Source: Paucimonas sp. (lineage in GTDB: Bacteria; Pseudomonadota; Gammaproteobacteria; Burkholderiales; Burkholderiaceae_D). From it: DNA of 43,321 nucleotides. The DNA lies in assembly GCA_028292545.1 (NCBI GenBank), contig JAQGMC010000140.1:1-43321 (forward strand). The letters are read 5' to 3'. The notes below the pieces were generated by a model that saw nothing but the letters and a program-made list of their open reading frames with translations, ran no database searches and had not been told where the DNA came from. A program made the translations under genes and the position numbers. Positions 30,395-37,932 of this stretch are shown in pieces (the stretch's first letter is position 1; each line of letters opens with the position of its first letter).

Positions 30395-31429
30395 TCACCC
30401 GTTCACGCGACGTTCGATGTCTTCGATGCTTGCAAGCACGGCATCCAGCGGCGGCACGTCGCCGAAGATCATCCCCGACATGGCGACATAGTCGGCGCGC
30501 AGCGCGGCGCGCATGGCGCGCGTTGGGGCCAGGGTGAACGTGCCAGGCGCCGCCGTGGTTAGGCCAAGATCGGCGCTGCCAAAGAACAGCCGCGCATGCG
30601 TTGCGCAGTTTGCGGCAAGAGGGCGGTTGTCGAGCCACCGTGCTGACCGTTCGCTTTGCAGAAGCTGGTGAGCGTCATAGTAGTGACGCGAGACCCGCTG
30701 GCCGCCATGACGAAGGACACCACGCCGGTCATGCCATTGCCGCAGACCGTGGAGGATGATGATCTTGTCCCAGAACGTGCGCTCGGCTTCAACCGTGATT
30801 ACGTTGGCAACGCGAAGGTCAAGATCGGGAAGATCAGCGGCGACGTACGGCGTCACCGAAGCGCTCGTATGCGGATCGAGGGCTGACTTCGCGCCCGCTT
30901 CGATCTTGACGGCGGATCGGATGTAGTCATTTGTCCGTGTCGCCGCCGCCGGATACCAGAGCAGCAAAGTCTGTCCATCCGCATCGTCCGGGTCGCGCTC
31001 CAGTTTCATGCGACCTTTGCCAACGGCATCAACGCGCTGCGCAAGTTGGCTCGTCAGCGAACCGTTGATGAACGCCTGACAGGCCTCGCGAAGGGCGTCG
31101 AGCCTTTTGCGTTGCTGCTTGCCGCTGAGCCCTTCAAGCTCTGCGGGATCGACGGCCTGCCCGATGTCTTCTCGGAACACCGTGATATCGATGTCCTCGG
31201 AGAAGCGCGGGATGAGGTCGAAGGCCTTCGAGAGCGATGTCCCGCCCTTGAAGAGCAGGCGGGGACTTCCAGCCTCAAGGCCGTTGAACAAGGCGTCGAG
31301 CGTCCAGCACACCCAGAAATCCTTCTCGACGTTCTGCACGGCCGTACCGAGGCGCGCAGCGGTCTCCACGAATAGCGCGCCTCTATCGGCATCGCTCGAT
31401 GCGATCACGTCGTCATAGGCTGTGTTCAT
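30395..31429 (-). CDS. abiEii: AbiEii-family nucleotidyltransferase toxin
   Basis: A 344-residue toxin of type IV toxin-antitoxin systems. AbiEii-like proteins are nucleotidyltransferases that stop growth, and some give abortive infection against phage. The motifs are intact: VEKDFWV (34-40), the nucleotide-binding LLFKGGTSLSKAF (58-70) and RFSEDIDI (75-82) with catalytic Asp79 and Asp81. The later VITVEAERTFWDKIIILHGLR is the conserved C-terminal motif. The start overlaps the antitoxin stop by ATGA, so it is coupled to it. The cassette lies between tRNA-Asp repeats and a broken fic gene, pointing to acquisition by transfer. No integrase is seen. Confidence 0.9.
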   Translation of the reverse strand: MNTAYDDVIASSDADRGALFVETAARLGTAVQNVEKDFWVCWTLDALFNGLEAGSPRLLFKGGTSLSKAFDLIPRFSEDIDITVFREDIGQAVDPAELEGLSGKQQRKRLDALREACQAFINGSLTSQLAQRVDAVGKGRMKLERDPDDADGQTLLLWYPAAATRTNDYIRSAVKIEAGAKSALDPHTSASVTPYVAADLPDLDLRVANVITVEAERTFWDKIIILHGLRQWHDRRGVLRHGGQRVSRHYYDAHQLLQSERSARWLDNRPLAANCATHARLFFGSADLGLTTAAPGTFTLAPTRAMRAALRADYVAMSGMIFGDVPPLDAVLASIEDIERRVNG

Positions 31430-32142
31430 CGCGGCCCCGCCGGGGTGCTGCGCGCGGGCGAGGGCTTGCGCCGTGTGGCCGCCTTGGCCGGATCAGGTGG
31501 ATCAGCGGGTGGCATCGGGTCGAAGCCCGGAATGGTCCGGAGGAAGCTTTGCATCCATGCAGGTAAAACGCTGAAGCCTTGCGTCAGATCACTCCGGATG
31601 CTGTCGCCGTGTTTCGGATCGCTGAGAAGGCGGGTGAGTGTCTTCCTGATGCGGTCGCCGTCTGTCGGCAGCATGTCCTTCAGCCAGTGCAGTGCCTGGA
31701 CGACCCGCATGGCCGGTCTGCCCGCCCAATAGAGACGGCTCGGCGCTGTCGGCTTGAACTCGATGGTGAGCTTGTCGAGGTGGATGGAGCGGGGTTGCGT
31801 ATCTGTGTAGACCGTGACGCGCGCCGGAACGGCATCGGTCAGGCCGAGGTCGTTGGCCGCCGTCATCCCATCGACGAGGATGCGAGCCTGGTCGCGCCGT
31901 GCGAGCGCATCCACGACGGCGCGATAGTCCGGAGAAGCCGGGCGCTTGGTTAGACTGTTGAGGGTGGGGCGGTCGTACAGGCCGCGATCGATCCGGCGCA
32001 ACGCACCTCGTGCGACCATGCGTTGCAAGGTCTTGTCGATGGCGGCGCGCGTGGCCAACGCGGCGAAGTCAGCGGGGACCCAGACATAGCCCGGCCCTGC
32101 GGCGTTGATCATGGCAGTGATGCGGTCTACGGTGTCGGTCAT
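31426..32142 (-). CDS. abiEi: AbiEi-family antitoxin / autorepressor
   Basis: A 238-residue antitoxin with an N-terminal winged helix-turn-helix (about residues 10-60: VPADFAALATRAAIDKTLQRMVARGALRRIDRGLYDRP) and a C-terminal antitoxin domain. It ends in a Pro/Ala/Arg-rich tail. AbiEi proteins silence AbiEii without direct binding (type IV) and repress their own operon by binding two inverted repeats. Two perfect 28-bp palindromes occur just upstream. GGGGG lies six bases before the ATG. It is the first gene of the pair. Confidence 0.88.
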   Translation of the reverse strand: MTDTVDRITAMINAAGPGYVWVPADFAALATRAAIDKTLQRMVARGALRRIDRGLYDRPTLNSLTKRPASPDYRAVVDALARRDQARILVDGMTAANDLGLTDAVPARVTVYTDTQPRSIHLDKLTIEFKPTAPSRLYWAGRPAMRVVQALHWLKDMLPTDGDRIRKTLTRLLSDPKHGDSIRSDLTQGFSVLPAWMQSFLRTIPGFDPMPPADPPDPAKAATRRKPSPARSTPAGPR

Positions 32143-32154
32143 TGAGAACCCCCT

Positions 32155-32182
32155 GTCCGAAGTTTATATATAAACTTCGGAC
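32155..32182 (-). promoter_or_regulatory. AbiEi operator palindrome 1 with embedded -10
   Basis: A perfect 28-bp palindrome with half-site GTCCGAAGTTTATA, 12 bp before the antitoxin start. Its centre supplies a TATATA -10 box (32167-32172) on the minus strand. A TTGGCT -35 box is at 32190-32195 with a 17-bp spacer. Repressor binding here would block the promoter. Confidence 0.8.
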
Positions 32183-32207
32183 AAAAGCAAGCCAAGAGCG
32201 CCGACGT

Positions 32208-32235
32208 GTCCGAAATTTATATATAAATTTCGGAC
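32208..32235 (-). promoter_or_regulatory. AbiEi operator palindrome 2
   Basis: A perfect 28-bp palindrome with half-site GTCCGAAATTTATA, differing from palindrome 1 only at one position per half. The centre-to-centre distance is 53 bp, about five helical turns, so both would face the same side of the DNA, as expected for cooperative binding. Confidence 0.8.
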
Positions 32236-32261
32236 GTTGCGAGATTTGCTGCCCTAGGGAG

Positions 32262-32393
32262 GATCCGGGTGGATGAGCCAATGCTCTCGATGGTGGCCAC
32301 GCGCCGCACGGCCGACAGCCGGTCCGGGGCGAGGGTGTCGAGCGCCCGCCAGGCTCCCTTGAACTCGTCGATCCGGGAGATCAGGCTCAGACT
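32262..32393 (-). pseudogene. Truncated fragment of a Fic-family protein N-terminal domain
   Basis: Read on the minus strand, the segment encodes LISRIDEFKGAWRALDTLAP, then DRLSAVRRVATIESIGSSTRI. This resembles the N-terminal region of Fic/DOC-family AMP-transferases, where SIGSSTRIEG holds the conserved (S/T)xxxE(G/N)-type inhibitory helix. The match stops after SSTRI, where the expected EG is replaced by LPRAANLA and the reading frame ends inside the AbiE operator. No HPFxxGNG catalytic motif is present nearby. It is a remnant left at the edge of the inserted cassette. Confidence 0.65.
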
Positions 32394-32440
32394 TCTCGGG
32401 TGATTTGCAGGGACTCAGTGCGTAGCATGGCGCTAATAGT

Positions 32441-32460
32441 GCGCCCATTTGCGCCCATTT
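32441..32460 (+). repeat. 10-bp tandem duplication
   Basis: GCGCCCATTT occurs twice head to tail, between the Fic remnant and the degenerate repeat. No function is evident. It could be a scar of rearrangement. Confidence 0.7.
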
Positions 32461-32484
32461 AGATAGTTCTGTCACCCCTTGCCC

Positions 32485-32513
32485 GGCATGGAGGGAACCA
32501 CCTGCGTCGCTCT
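32485..32513 (+). repeat. Degenerate copy of the tRNA-linked repeat on the far side of the AbiE cassette
   Basis: GGCATGGAGGGAACCACCTG and the following nine bases match the hairpin-B part of the tRNA-Asp modules (30201-30229) at 25 of 29 positions. The copy is in the same orientation, and changes destroy the hairpin. With the tandem modules it brackets the AbiE-Fic region. Confidence 0.65.
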
Positions 32514-32514
32514 T

Positions 32515-33561
32515 TCATATTGTCGCCATGTCGATCACGAAGCGGTATTTCACGTCGCTTTTCAGCATCCGCTCATACGCTTGGTTGATGTAGTCCATGC
32601 GGATCATTTCAATGTCCGACACGATGCCGTGTTGAGCGCAAAAGTCGAGCATCTCCTGCGTCTCGCGCACGCCTCCGATCAGCGAGCCGGCCAGTTGCCG
32701 GCGCTTGAAAATGAGGTTGAAGACTTCGGTGGCAGGATGGGGGTCTGCCGGGGCGCCCACCAGCGTCATGGTCCCGTCCCGCTTGAGCAGTTGCAGGTAG
32801 GGATCAAGCTGGTGCGGCGCAGCCACGGTGTTGAGGATGAAATCCAGCGTGCCGGCCCGGGCAGCCATCTGTTCAAGATCGGTCGAGATGCATACCTCGT
32901 CAGCGCCAAGCCGTTTTCCATCCTCGGTCTTTTTGGGGGAAGTGGTAAATAGCACCACATGCGCGCCCAGCGCGTGCGCAATCTTCACCCCCATGTGTCC
33001 GAGCCCACCGAGGCCGACGATACCGACCTTCGTGCCCGGCCCCACTTTCCAGTGGCGCAGCGGGGAATAAGTAGTGATCCCGGCACACAACAGCGGCGAC
33101 ACCGCAGCCAGGTCCTTCAGCTCATGTTTGATGTGCAGGACAAACGATTGCTTCACGACGATGGTCTGGGCATAGCCGCCGAAAGTATTTTCGCCGCCGA
33201 ATACAGGGCCGTTGTAGGTGGCGGTGAAGCCGTTCTCGCAGTATTGCTCTTCACCTTCCGCACAGGAGGGGCAGCGGCCACAGCTGTCAACCATGCAGCC
33301 GACACCAGCCAGGTCGCCGACCTTGAAATTTTTCACGCTGCTGCCGACAGCGACCACACGCCCGACGATTTCATGGCCCGGCACCGAGGGATACAGCGTG
33401 TTTTTCCATTCATTGCGCGCCGTGTGCAGGTCCGAATGGCAAACCCCGCAATACAAGATGTCGATTTGCACATCTTCCGCGCCGGGCGTGCGGCGCTCAA
33501 GCTGGAAAGGCGCCAGTGGGCTGCGTTCGTCGCGTGCGGCATAGGCTTTGGCTTTGATCAT
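32515..33561 (-). CDS. Zinc-dependent NAD(P)-alcohol dehydrogenase (YahK/cinnamyl-alcohol type)
   Basis: A 348-residue medium-chain dehydrogenase/reductase that reduces aldehydes to alcohols. Catalytic zinc ligands lie in CGVCHSDLHTARNEW and PGHEIVG. The structural zinc is bound by the cysteine set CGRCPSCAEGEEQYC. The nucleotide-binding loop is GIVGLGGLGHMGVKIAHALGAHV. The sequence is close to YahK and Ahr aldehyde reductases, which prefer NADPH. It is the last gene of an MFS-cupin-ADH cluster, 93 bp after the cupin gene. The leader is strikingly pyrimidine-rich on its coding strand (33575-33607). Confidence 0.93.
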   Translation of the reverse strand: MIKAKAYAARDERSPLAPFQLERRTPGAEDVQIDILYCGVCHSDLHTARNEWKNTLYPSVPGHEIVGRVVAVGSSVKNFKVGDLAGVGCMVDSCGRCPSCAEGEEQYCENGFTATYNGPVFGGENTFGGYAQTIVVKQSFVLHIKHELKDLAAVSPLLCAGITTYSPLRHWKVGPGTKVGIVGLGGLGHMGVKIAHALGAHVVLFTTSPKKTEDGKRLGADEVCISTDLEQMAARAGTLDFILNTVAAPHQLDPYLQLLKRDGTMTLVGAPADPHPATEVFNLIFKRRQLAGSLIGGVRETQEMLDFCAQHGIVSDIEMIRMDYINQAYERMLKSDVKYRFVIDMATI

Positions 33562-33654
33562 GATGGGTTCCGATAGAAGGTTGGAAGGGTGGAAGGAAGA
33601 AGGGTGGCGAACGCAGGCTTGCCATAGGGCCTGGTGAGGGCGATCTGGTTGGCT

Positions 33655-34146
33655 TCACTTCCGGTATTGTGCGTCTGAGACCTTTTCCAGCCACTCTACG
33701 TTCTTCCCGTCGCGGGTTCCGGTCAGGGCCAGGTGGGTCATGGATGAGGCAGGTGAAGCACCGTGCCAGTGCTTGACGCCCGGCGGACACCAGACCACAT
33801 CGCCCGCTCGAATTTCGACGACCGGGCCACCCCACTCCTGGGTCCAGCCCACGCCGGCAGTAACGACCAGGCGTTGACCCGCCGGATGCGTGTGCCATGC
33901 GGACCTGGCTCCCGCCTCGAAACTCACATAGGCCCCCGAGAAGTTCAACGCATCGTTGGCAGGAAACAGGGGTTCGACTTTGACCTTCCCGGTGAAAAAC
34001 TCGGCCGGGCCCGGGCTGGCCGGCAAGGAGCCGGCGGTGGTGATGGTTTGCGACATCCTGGTCTCCTTTGCGGCAAGCGCGCCTTGCGCTAGCGCGCATG
34101 TTGGAACGACGACATAAAGCAAGCTCAGCAGTAATCTGCAATTCAT
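33655..34146 (-). CDS. Secreted cupin similar to cupin-type hydroxynitrile lyases
   Basis: A 163-residue single-domain cupin. After an N-terminal signal-like segment (residues 1-27, LLLSLLYVVVPTCALAQGALAA), the cupin motifs are AWHTHPAGQRLVVTAGVG, with metal ligands His85, His87 and Gln91, and GDVVWCPPGVKHWHGA with His126. The sequence resembles metal-dependent cupin hydroxynitrile lyases (mandelonitrile-lyase type), but many close relatives have no proven activity. The start overlaps the MFS stop (ATGA) and GAGGGGG precedes it. If the internal Met31 were used, the protein would be cytoplasmic. Confidence 0.85.
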   Translation of the reverse strand: MNCRLLLSLLYVVVPTCALAQGALAAKETRMSQTITTAGSLPASPGPAEFFTGKVKVEPLFPANDALNFSGAYVSFEAGARSAWHTHPAGQRLVVTAGVGWTQEWGGPVVEIRAGDVVWCPPGVKHWHGASPASSMTHLALTGTRDGKNVEWLEKVSDAQYRK

Positions 34147-35411
34147 TTTGTTCCCCCTCGGTGAGCCCCTCTCGGCCCGGAATCTTTCCCTGCGCCAGCG
34201 GCTCGTTCGGCGACGCTAGCGTTGGCCGGGGCCGATCTTTCAAGTCGGCTTCCAAAATGAGCCGTGACGGATGCCAGCACCAGCAGCGTCGCACCGCCGA
34301 TGAAGGTTGCTTGTATGGCGATATGGTCGAGCAGCAGGCCGCCGAAGGCTGCGCCGAGCATGATAGCGAGCTGGATCGCTGCCACCATCAATCCGCCTCC
34401 GCTGTCTGGTTCATCGCGGACTTCGCGACTGAGCCAAGTAGACCAGGCCACCGGTATTGCCGCGTTCAGCCCGCCCCACACCACCATCGTCATGCCGGTG
34501 GCGATGATCGAATCGCCAAGCAACAGCATTGCGACCGTGGTGGCGGCCAATGCCAAAGGCAAACCTTTGAGCAGTGAAGGCAGATGCTTGCGCGCCAGGA
34601 TGCTGGCGATATAAGTACCTGCGAACGCGGCGCTGCCCAAACCCAGCAGCATCAAGGACAGTTGGGCCAGCGTGACCTGCGTGATCGTTTCCAGGAAAGG
34701 CCGCAGGTAGGTGAAGGTGGCGAATGCACCGGCGAAAGTGAGCATCACGGCCACCATGGCCACGGCAACCTCAATTCGGCGCAGCAGGCCGAACACCCTT
34801 TTGACCGGGCTCGCCGCTTGCGGTGCCATTTTCGGCAAGCTGAGCCATTGCCATGCCAGGTTGGCCAGTACCAGCGGCACGAGGATCCAGAAAACGCCGC
34901 GCCAGCCAATGAGCCCGCCAAGATAACTGCCGATGGGTGCCGCGAATGCCGTGGCAACGGCGTTGCCCATGTACACAATGCCCAGTGCGCGCGGTACGGA
35001 ATCGTAGGGAACGAGCCGCATCACGGTGGCGGTGGCAAGTGCCCAGAATCCGCCGACGGTCACGCCTAGAAGGGCGCGCGCGGCCATTAACACTGTGAAA
35101 TTCGGCGCTGCGGCGATAAGCACCAAAGAGGCCAGCATCACGAGGGTCAGGCCGACCAGCACAATGCGGCGGTCAAAGCGGCTGGCAATGCCCGGAATCA
35201 GCAAACTCGTGAGCACCGCGAACAGTCCTGAGATCGAGATCGCCTGGCCTGCCATGCCATTGGTCGCATTGAGGTCGGTTGCGATTGGGGTCAGAAGGCT
35301 GACTGGCATGAATTCGGCAGCGATAAGCAGGGCGACACACATTGCCATCGAGCACACTGCACCCCAGGGTCGTTCATGCGATGGTGCGAGTGCAGTTGCG
35401 GACAGGGACAT
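34143..35411 (-). CDS. MFS transporter, DHA1/AraJ-like exporter
   Basis: A 422-residue major facilitator with 12 predicted helices. N-terminal AEFMPVSLLTPIATDLNATNGMAGQAISISGLFAVL and the motif A region (LLIPGIASRFDRRIVLVGL), then RALLGVTVGGFWAL, are typical of DHA1-family sugar- or drug-efflux proteins. The C-terminus is a charged soluble tail. It is the first gene of the cluster, coupled to the cupin by ATGA, and divergent from the LysR gene. The substrate is unknown; a small aldehyde or aromatic compound is a guess from context. Confidence 0.9.
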   Translation of the reverse strand: MSLSATALAPSHERPWGAVCSMAMCVALLIAAEFMPVSLLTPIATDLNATNGMAGQAISISGLFAVLTSLLIPGIASRFDRRIVLVGLTLVMLASLVLIAAAPNFTVLMAARALLGVTVGGFWALATATVMRLVPYDSVPRALGIVYMGNAVATAFAAPIGSYLGGLIGWRGVFWILVPLVLANLAWQWLSLPKMAPQAASPVKRVFGLLRRIEVAVAMVAVMLTFAGAFATFTYLRPFLETITQVTLAQLSLMLLGLGSAAFAGTYIASILARKHLPSLLKGLPLALAATTVAMLLLGDSIIATGMTMVVWGGLNAAIPVAWSTWLSREVRDEPDSGGGLMVAAIQLAIMLGAAFGGLLLDHIAIQATFIGGATLLVLASVTAHFGSRLERSAPANASVAERAAGAGKDSGPRGAHRGGTK

Positions 35412-35502
35412 AGCGGGAAATCCTTCTGAAGCGAGACTTGGCGAAGGAGCACATGTTAATGACCGATTGATGCACTGGATCGGGTGGGATTTCCATGGGC
35501 TT

Positions 35503-35517
35503 ATGAGCCCTGCTCAT
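35503..35517. promoter_or_regulatory. Candidate LysR operator (T-N11-A)
   Basis: The palindrome ATGAGC-CCT-GCTCAT in the 215-bp divergent region between the MFS and LysR genes contains the T-N11-A pattern of LysR-type binding sites (T35504 to A35516). Confidence 0.5.
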
Positions 35518-35626
35518 GAATCGCCTCACCGGGTGGCCGTCCTTGCCGGGGCAAGAGAACGGTGAAGCAAGGCCGCAGCATGCGCGCTGATAAAATCAGC
35601 AATCAACCTCCTTCCCGGTTCCTTGC

Positions 35627-36559
35627 ATGGCGCGCGACAATATCAACGACATCCAGGTTTTTATCGAGGTGGCGAAGGAGCGCAGTTTCACGCGGGCGGC
35701 GGCAAAGCTCGGGGTGACCCAATCGGCGCTGAGTCACATCATCCGAGGACTGGAAAGGCGACTGGGCATCCGCTTGCTCACGCGTACCACACGCAGCGTG
35801 TCGCCCACGGAAGCGGGCGAGCGGCTCCTGAGCGCAGTGGGCCCGCGGCTGGAAGAAATTGAAGCCGAGATCGCGGCAATCGCCGAGCTGAAAGACAACC
35901 CGTCCGGGAAGATACGAATAACAGCCATCGATCATGTCATCGACAACATACTGTGGCCGCGGCTTGCGCCCCTGTTATTGCGATACCCCGACCTGCGCAT
36001 AGAGATCAACTCTGATTACCGCATGGTCGATATCGCGGCCGAAGCATATGACATCGGCGTGCGTTGGGGCGACCAGGTGCAGCAGGATATGGTGGCCGTG
36101 CGCCTGACGCCGGACGTACGGATGATGATCGTTGCGGCGCCAAGCTATTTCGACGCCCACCCGACACCTGCCGCACCGCCGGACCTGCTCAAGCACAACT
36201 GCATCACGCTGCGACTTGCCGGCGGCGGTCTTTACGCCTGGGAGCTGCGGCGCGAAAACGACGACGTCCAGGCGCGCGTTACCGGGCAAGCCACCTTCAA
36301 TGGCGCTTACCAGATTGTTGGCGCGGCATTGAGTGGATCCGGCTTGGCCTTCGTGCCGGAAGACATGGTGCAGGCGCATATTGAAGCAGGGCGTCTCATC
36401 AGCGTGATGGCCGACTGGTGCCCCTGGTTCCCGGGATTGCACGCCTATTACCCAAGCCGGCGGCATTCGTCCCGTGCGTTGGCGCTGGTGATCGAGGCGA
36501 TCCGCTATTCGGCGGCGCCTGGGCGTGGAGCGACGGGCGGTGATGCAAGAGCCGGTTAA
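35627..36559 (+). CDS. LysR-type transcriptional regulator
   Basis: A 310-residue regulator with an N-terminal winged helix-turn-helix (FIEVAKERSFTRAAAKLGVTQSALSHIIRGLERRLGIRLLTRTTRSVSPTEAG) and a substrate-binding-like effector domain (about 92-295). The PxxEAGxxL segment and the RITAIDHVIDNILWPRL start of the effector domain place it near the CrgA/AaeR subgroup that often controls divergent efflux or reductase genes. It probably regulates the adjacent MFS-cupin-ADH cluster. The C-terminal 15 residues are Gly/Ala-rich and non-conserved. Confidence 0.93.
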   Translation: MARDNINDIQVFIEVAKERSFTRAAAKLGVTQSALSHIIRGLERRLGIRLLTRTTRSVSPTEAGERLLSAVGPRLEEIEAEIAAIAELKDNPSGKIRITAIDHVIDNILWPRLAPLLLRYPDLRIEINSDYRMVDIAAEAYDIGVRWGDQVQQDMVAVRLTPDVRMMIVAAPSYFDAHPTPAAPPDLLKHNCITLRLAGGGLYAWELRRENDDVQARVTGQATFNGAYQIVGAALSGSGLAFVPEDMVQAHIEAGRLISVMADWCPWFPGLHAYYPSRRHSSRALALVIEAIRYSAAPGRGATGGDARAG

Positions 36560-36699
36560 CCGCCACCCGGGGCAGTCGGCCGCAGCCGCGGCGAAAAATA
36601 CTGCCTCGACTTGAATCCAAACACATTTCCCCTGCGTACCAGCTAAGCGGGCCGTAGAGCCGCAGACATCCGCTGATCCAGATACCCAAGGAGAAAACA

Positions 36700-37266
36700 A
36701 TGAACGCATCCCGCTGGTCCTCTTTCCCCGCCTCTGCCCTCGGCGCGTGCGCCGTCACACTGCTTGCCGCCTGCGGCTCAATGTCGCCGCAAATGAGCAG
36801 CTATTCGCAGGACGCGCTGCCGGCCGCGATCAAGGTACCGGCCGGTAACAAGGTGGCGCTGGAAACCGTAGGCGTGGGCGAGATCACCTATGAGTGCCGC
36901 GACAAGGCCAATGCCCCTGGGCAGGCTGAATGGGTGTTCGTCGGCCCGAAGGCAGCGTTGAACGATCGCGGCGGCAAACAGGTCGGCACTTACTATGGCC
37001 CCCCCGCGACCTGGGAAGCTGCGGATGGCTCCAAAATCACGGCGACCCAGTTGGCAGTCGCCCCGTCTGGCGCAGGCAACCTGCCATATCAACTGGTGAA
37101 AGCCAACCCGGCCATGGGCTCGGGCGCGATGAGCGGCGTGACCTACATCCAGCGCGTTGCGCTCAAGGGCGGCGTGGCGCCGGCTTCAGAGTGCAGCGCC
37201 GCCACCAAGGGCAAGCGCGAAATCGTGAATTACCAGGCGGATTACATCTTCTGGAAAGCCGCCTGA
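36700..37266 (+). CDS. DUF3455-type lipoprotein
   Basis: A 188-residue probable lipoprotein. The signal ends in the lipobox LLAACGS with Cys27 as the lipidated residue. The mature part (AIKVPAGNKVALETVGVGEITYECRD, YYGPPATWEAADGSKI, GAMSGVTYIQRVALKGGVAP) matches the DUF3455 family, found in environmental proteobacteria and fungi with unknown function. AAGGAGAAAACA precedes the ATG. It appears to be a single gene. Confidence 0.83.
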   Translation: MNASRWSSFPASALGACAVTLLAACGSMSPQMSSYSQDALPAAIKVPAGNKVALETVGVGEITYECRDKANAPGQAEWVFVGPKAALNDRGGKQVGTYYGPPATWEAADGSKITATQLAVAPSGAGNLPYQLVKANPAMGSGAMSGVTYIQRVALKGGVAPASECSAATKGKREIVNYQADYIFWKAA

Positions 37267-37421
37267 TCCTGTAGGCTGAACTGGCCACGTCAATTCTCCC
37301 CAGGCGCGTGAGCGCGCAAGTCGCTGTTTGCGAACGAATTTCGGTTGCAAGCGGTTGCAAAGTCTGTGCCTGGGGAAAGATTGCCGGATTAAAATCCTTC
37401 GTATTCGCCCGGAGGATGACA

Positions 37422-37925
37422 ATGAAAACAATCGCGCTGCCAGTATTGGCCCTGATGCTGGCGGCCTGCGGTTCGCCGCTGCCCACGGCGCCCTTGTCGG
37501 CGCCAGATGCAGTGGCGGATACCTCGATCAACGCCCGCCTCGGTTCGCCAAGCCTTGCACGCGACCTGCACTCCAGCGCCATCACCCTGGACGCTTACAA
37601 GGTCGACCTGGCGCAGCGCATTGCGCAAATCAACGCGGCCAAGGTCTACTCGGGCCGGCCGCAAGCCTTGCTGCGCTCTGTGATCGTGCTCCGCTACACG
37701 CTCGACAGCCACGGCAACCTGGTACGCAGCGAAATCCTGCGCTCCAACCGCGATGCGACCACCGAAGCCACCGCCTTGGCGTCGCTGAAAACCGCAGCGC
37801 CTTTCCCCAAGCCGGCGCGGCACTTGCTGCGCAATGGCCGTATCGATGTTTCCGAAAGTTGGCTCTTCAACAGTGACGGCCGCTTCCAGTTGCGCTCAAT
37901 AGCCCAAGCCCAGATGACGGAATGA
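37422..37925 (+). CDS. Lipoprotein with TonB C-terminal-like domain
   Basis: A 167-residue protein with a short signal and lipobox (LALMLAACGS, Cys16). Residues 65-150 resemble the TonB C-terminal fold: VIVLRYTLDSHGNLVRSEILRSNRDATTEATALASLKTAAPFPKP follows the pattern of TonB-C proteins, but the transmembrane energy-coupling part is missing. It may be a periplasmic adaptor, as seen in other energy-transducer-like lipoproteins. GGAGG stands 6-10 bases before the ATG at 37422. It is 7 bp before the YdcF gene, so an operon is likely. Confidence 0.75.
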   Translation: MKTIALPVLALMLAACGSPLPTAPLSAPDAVADTSINARLGSPSLARDLHSSAITLDAYKVDLAQRIAQINAAKVYSGRPQALLRSVIVLRYTLDSHGNLVRSEILRSNRDATTEATALASLKTAAPFPKPARHLLRNGRIDVSESWLFNSDGRFQLRSIAQAQMTE

Positions 37926-37932
37926 CGCAGCA

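Noticed and set aside
29909..30562. Several open frames of 94-258 codons on both strands across the tRNA-Asp modules
   Set aside because: They read through the tRNA, its terminators and the tandem repeats. Their repetitive translations come from the 144-bp duplication.
30395..32142. Plus-strand frames across the AbiE region
   Set aside because: The minus-strand frames carry complete AbiEii catalytic motifs and an AbiEi winged helix with coupled starts. The plus-strand frames show no domain.
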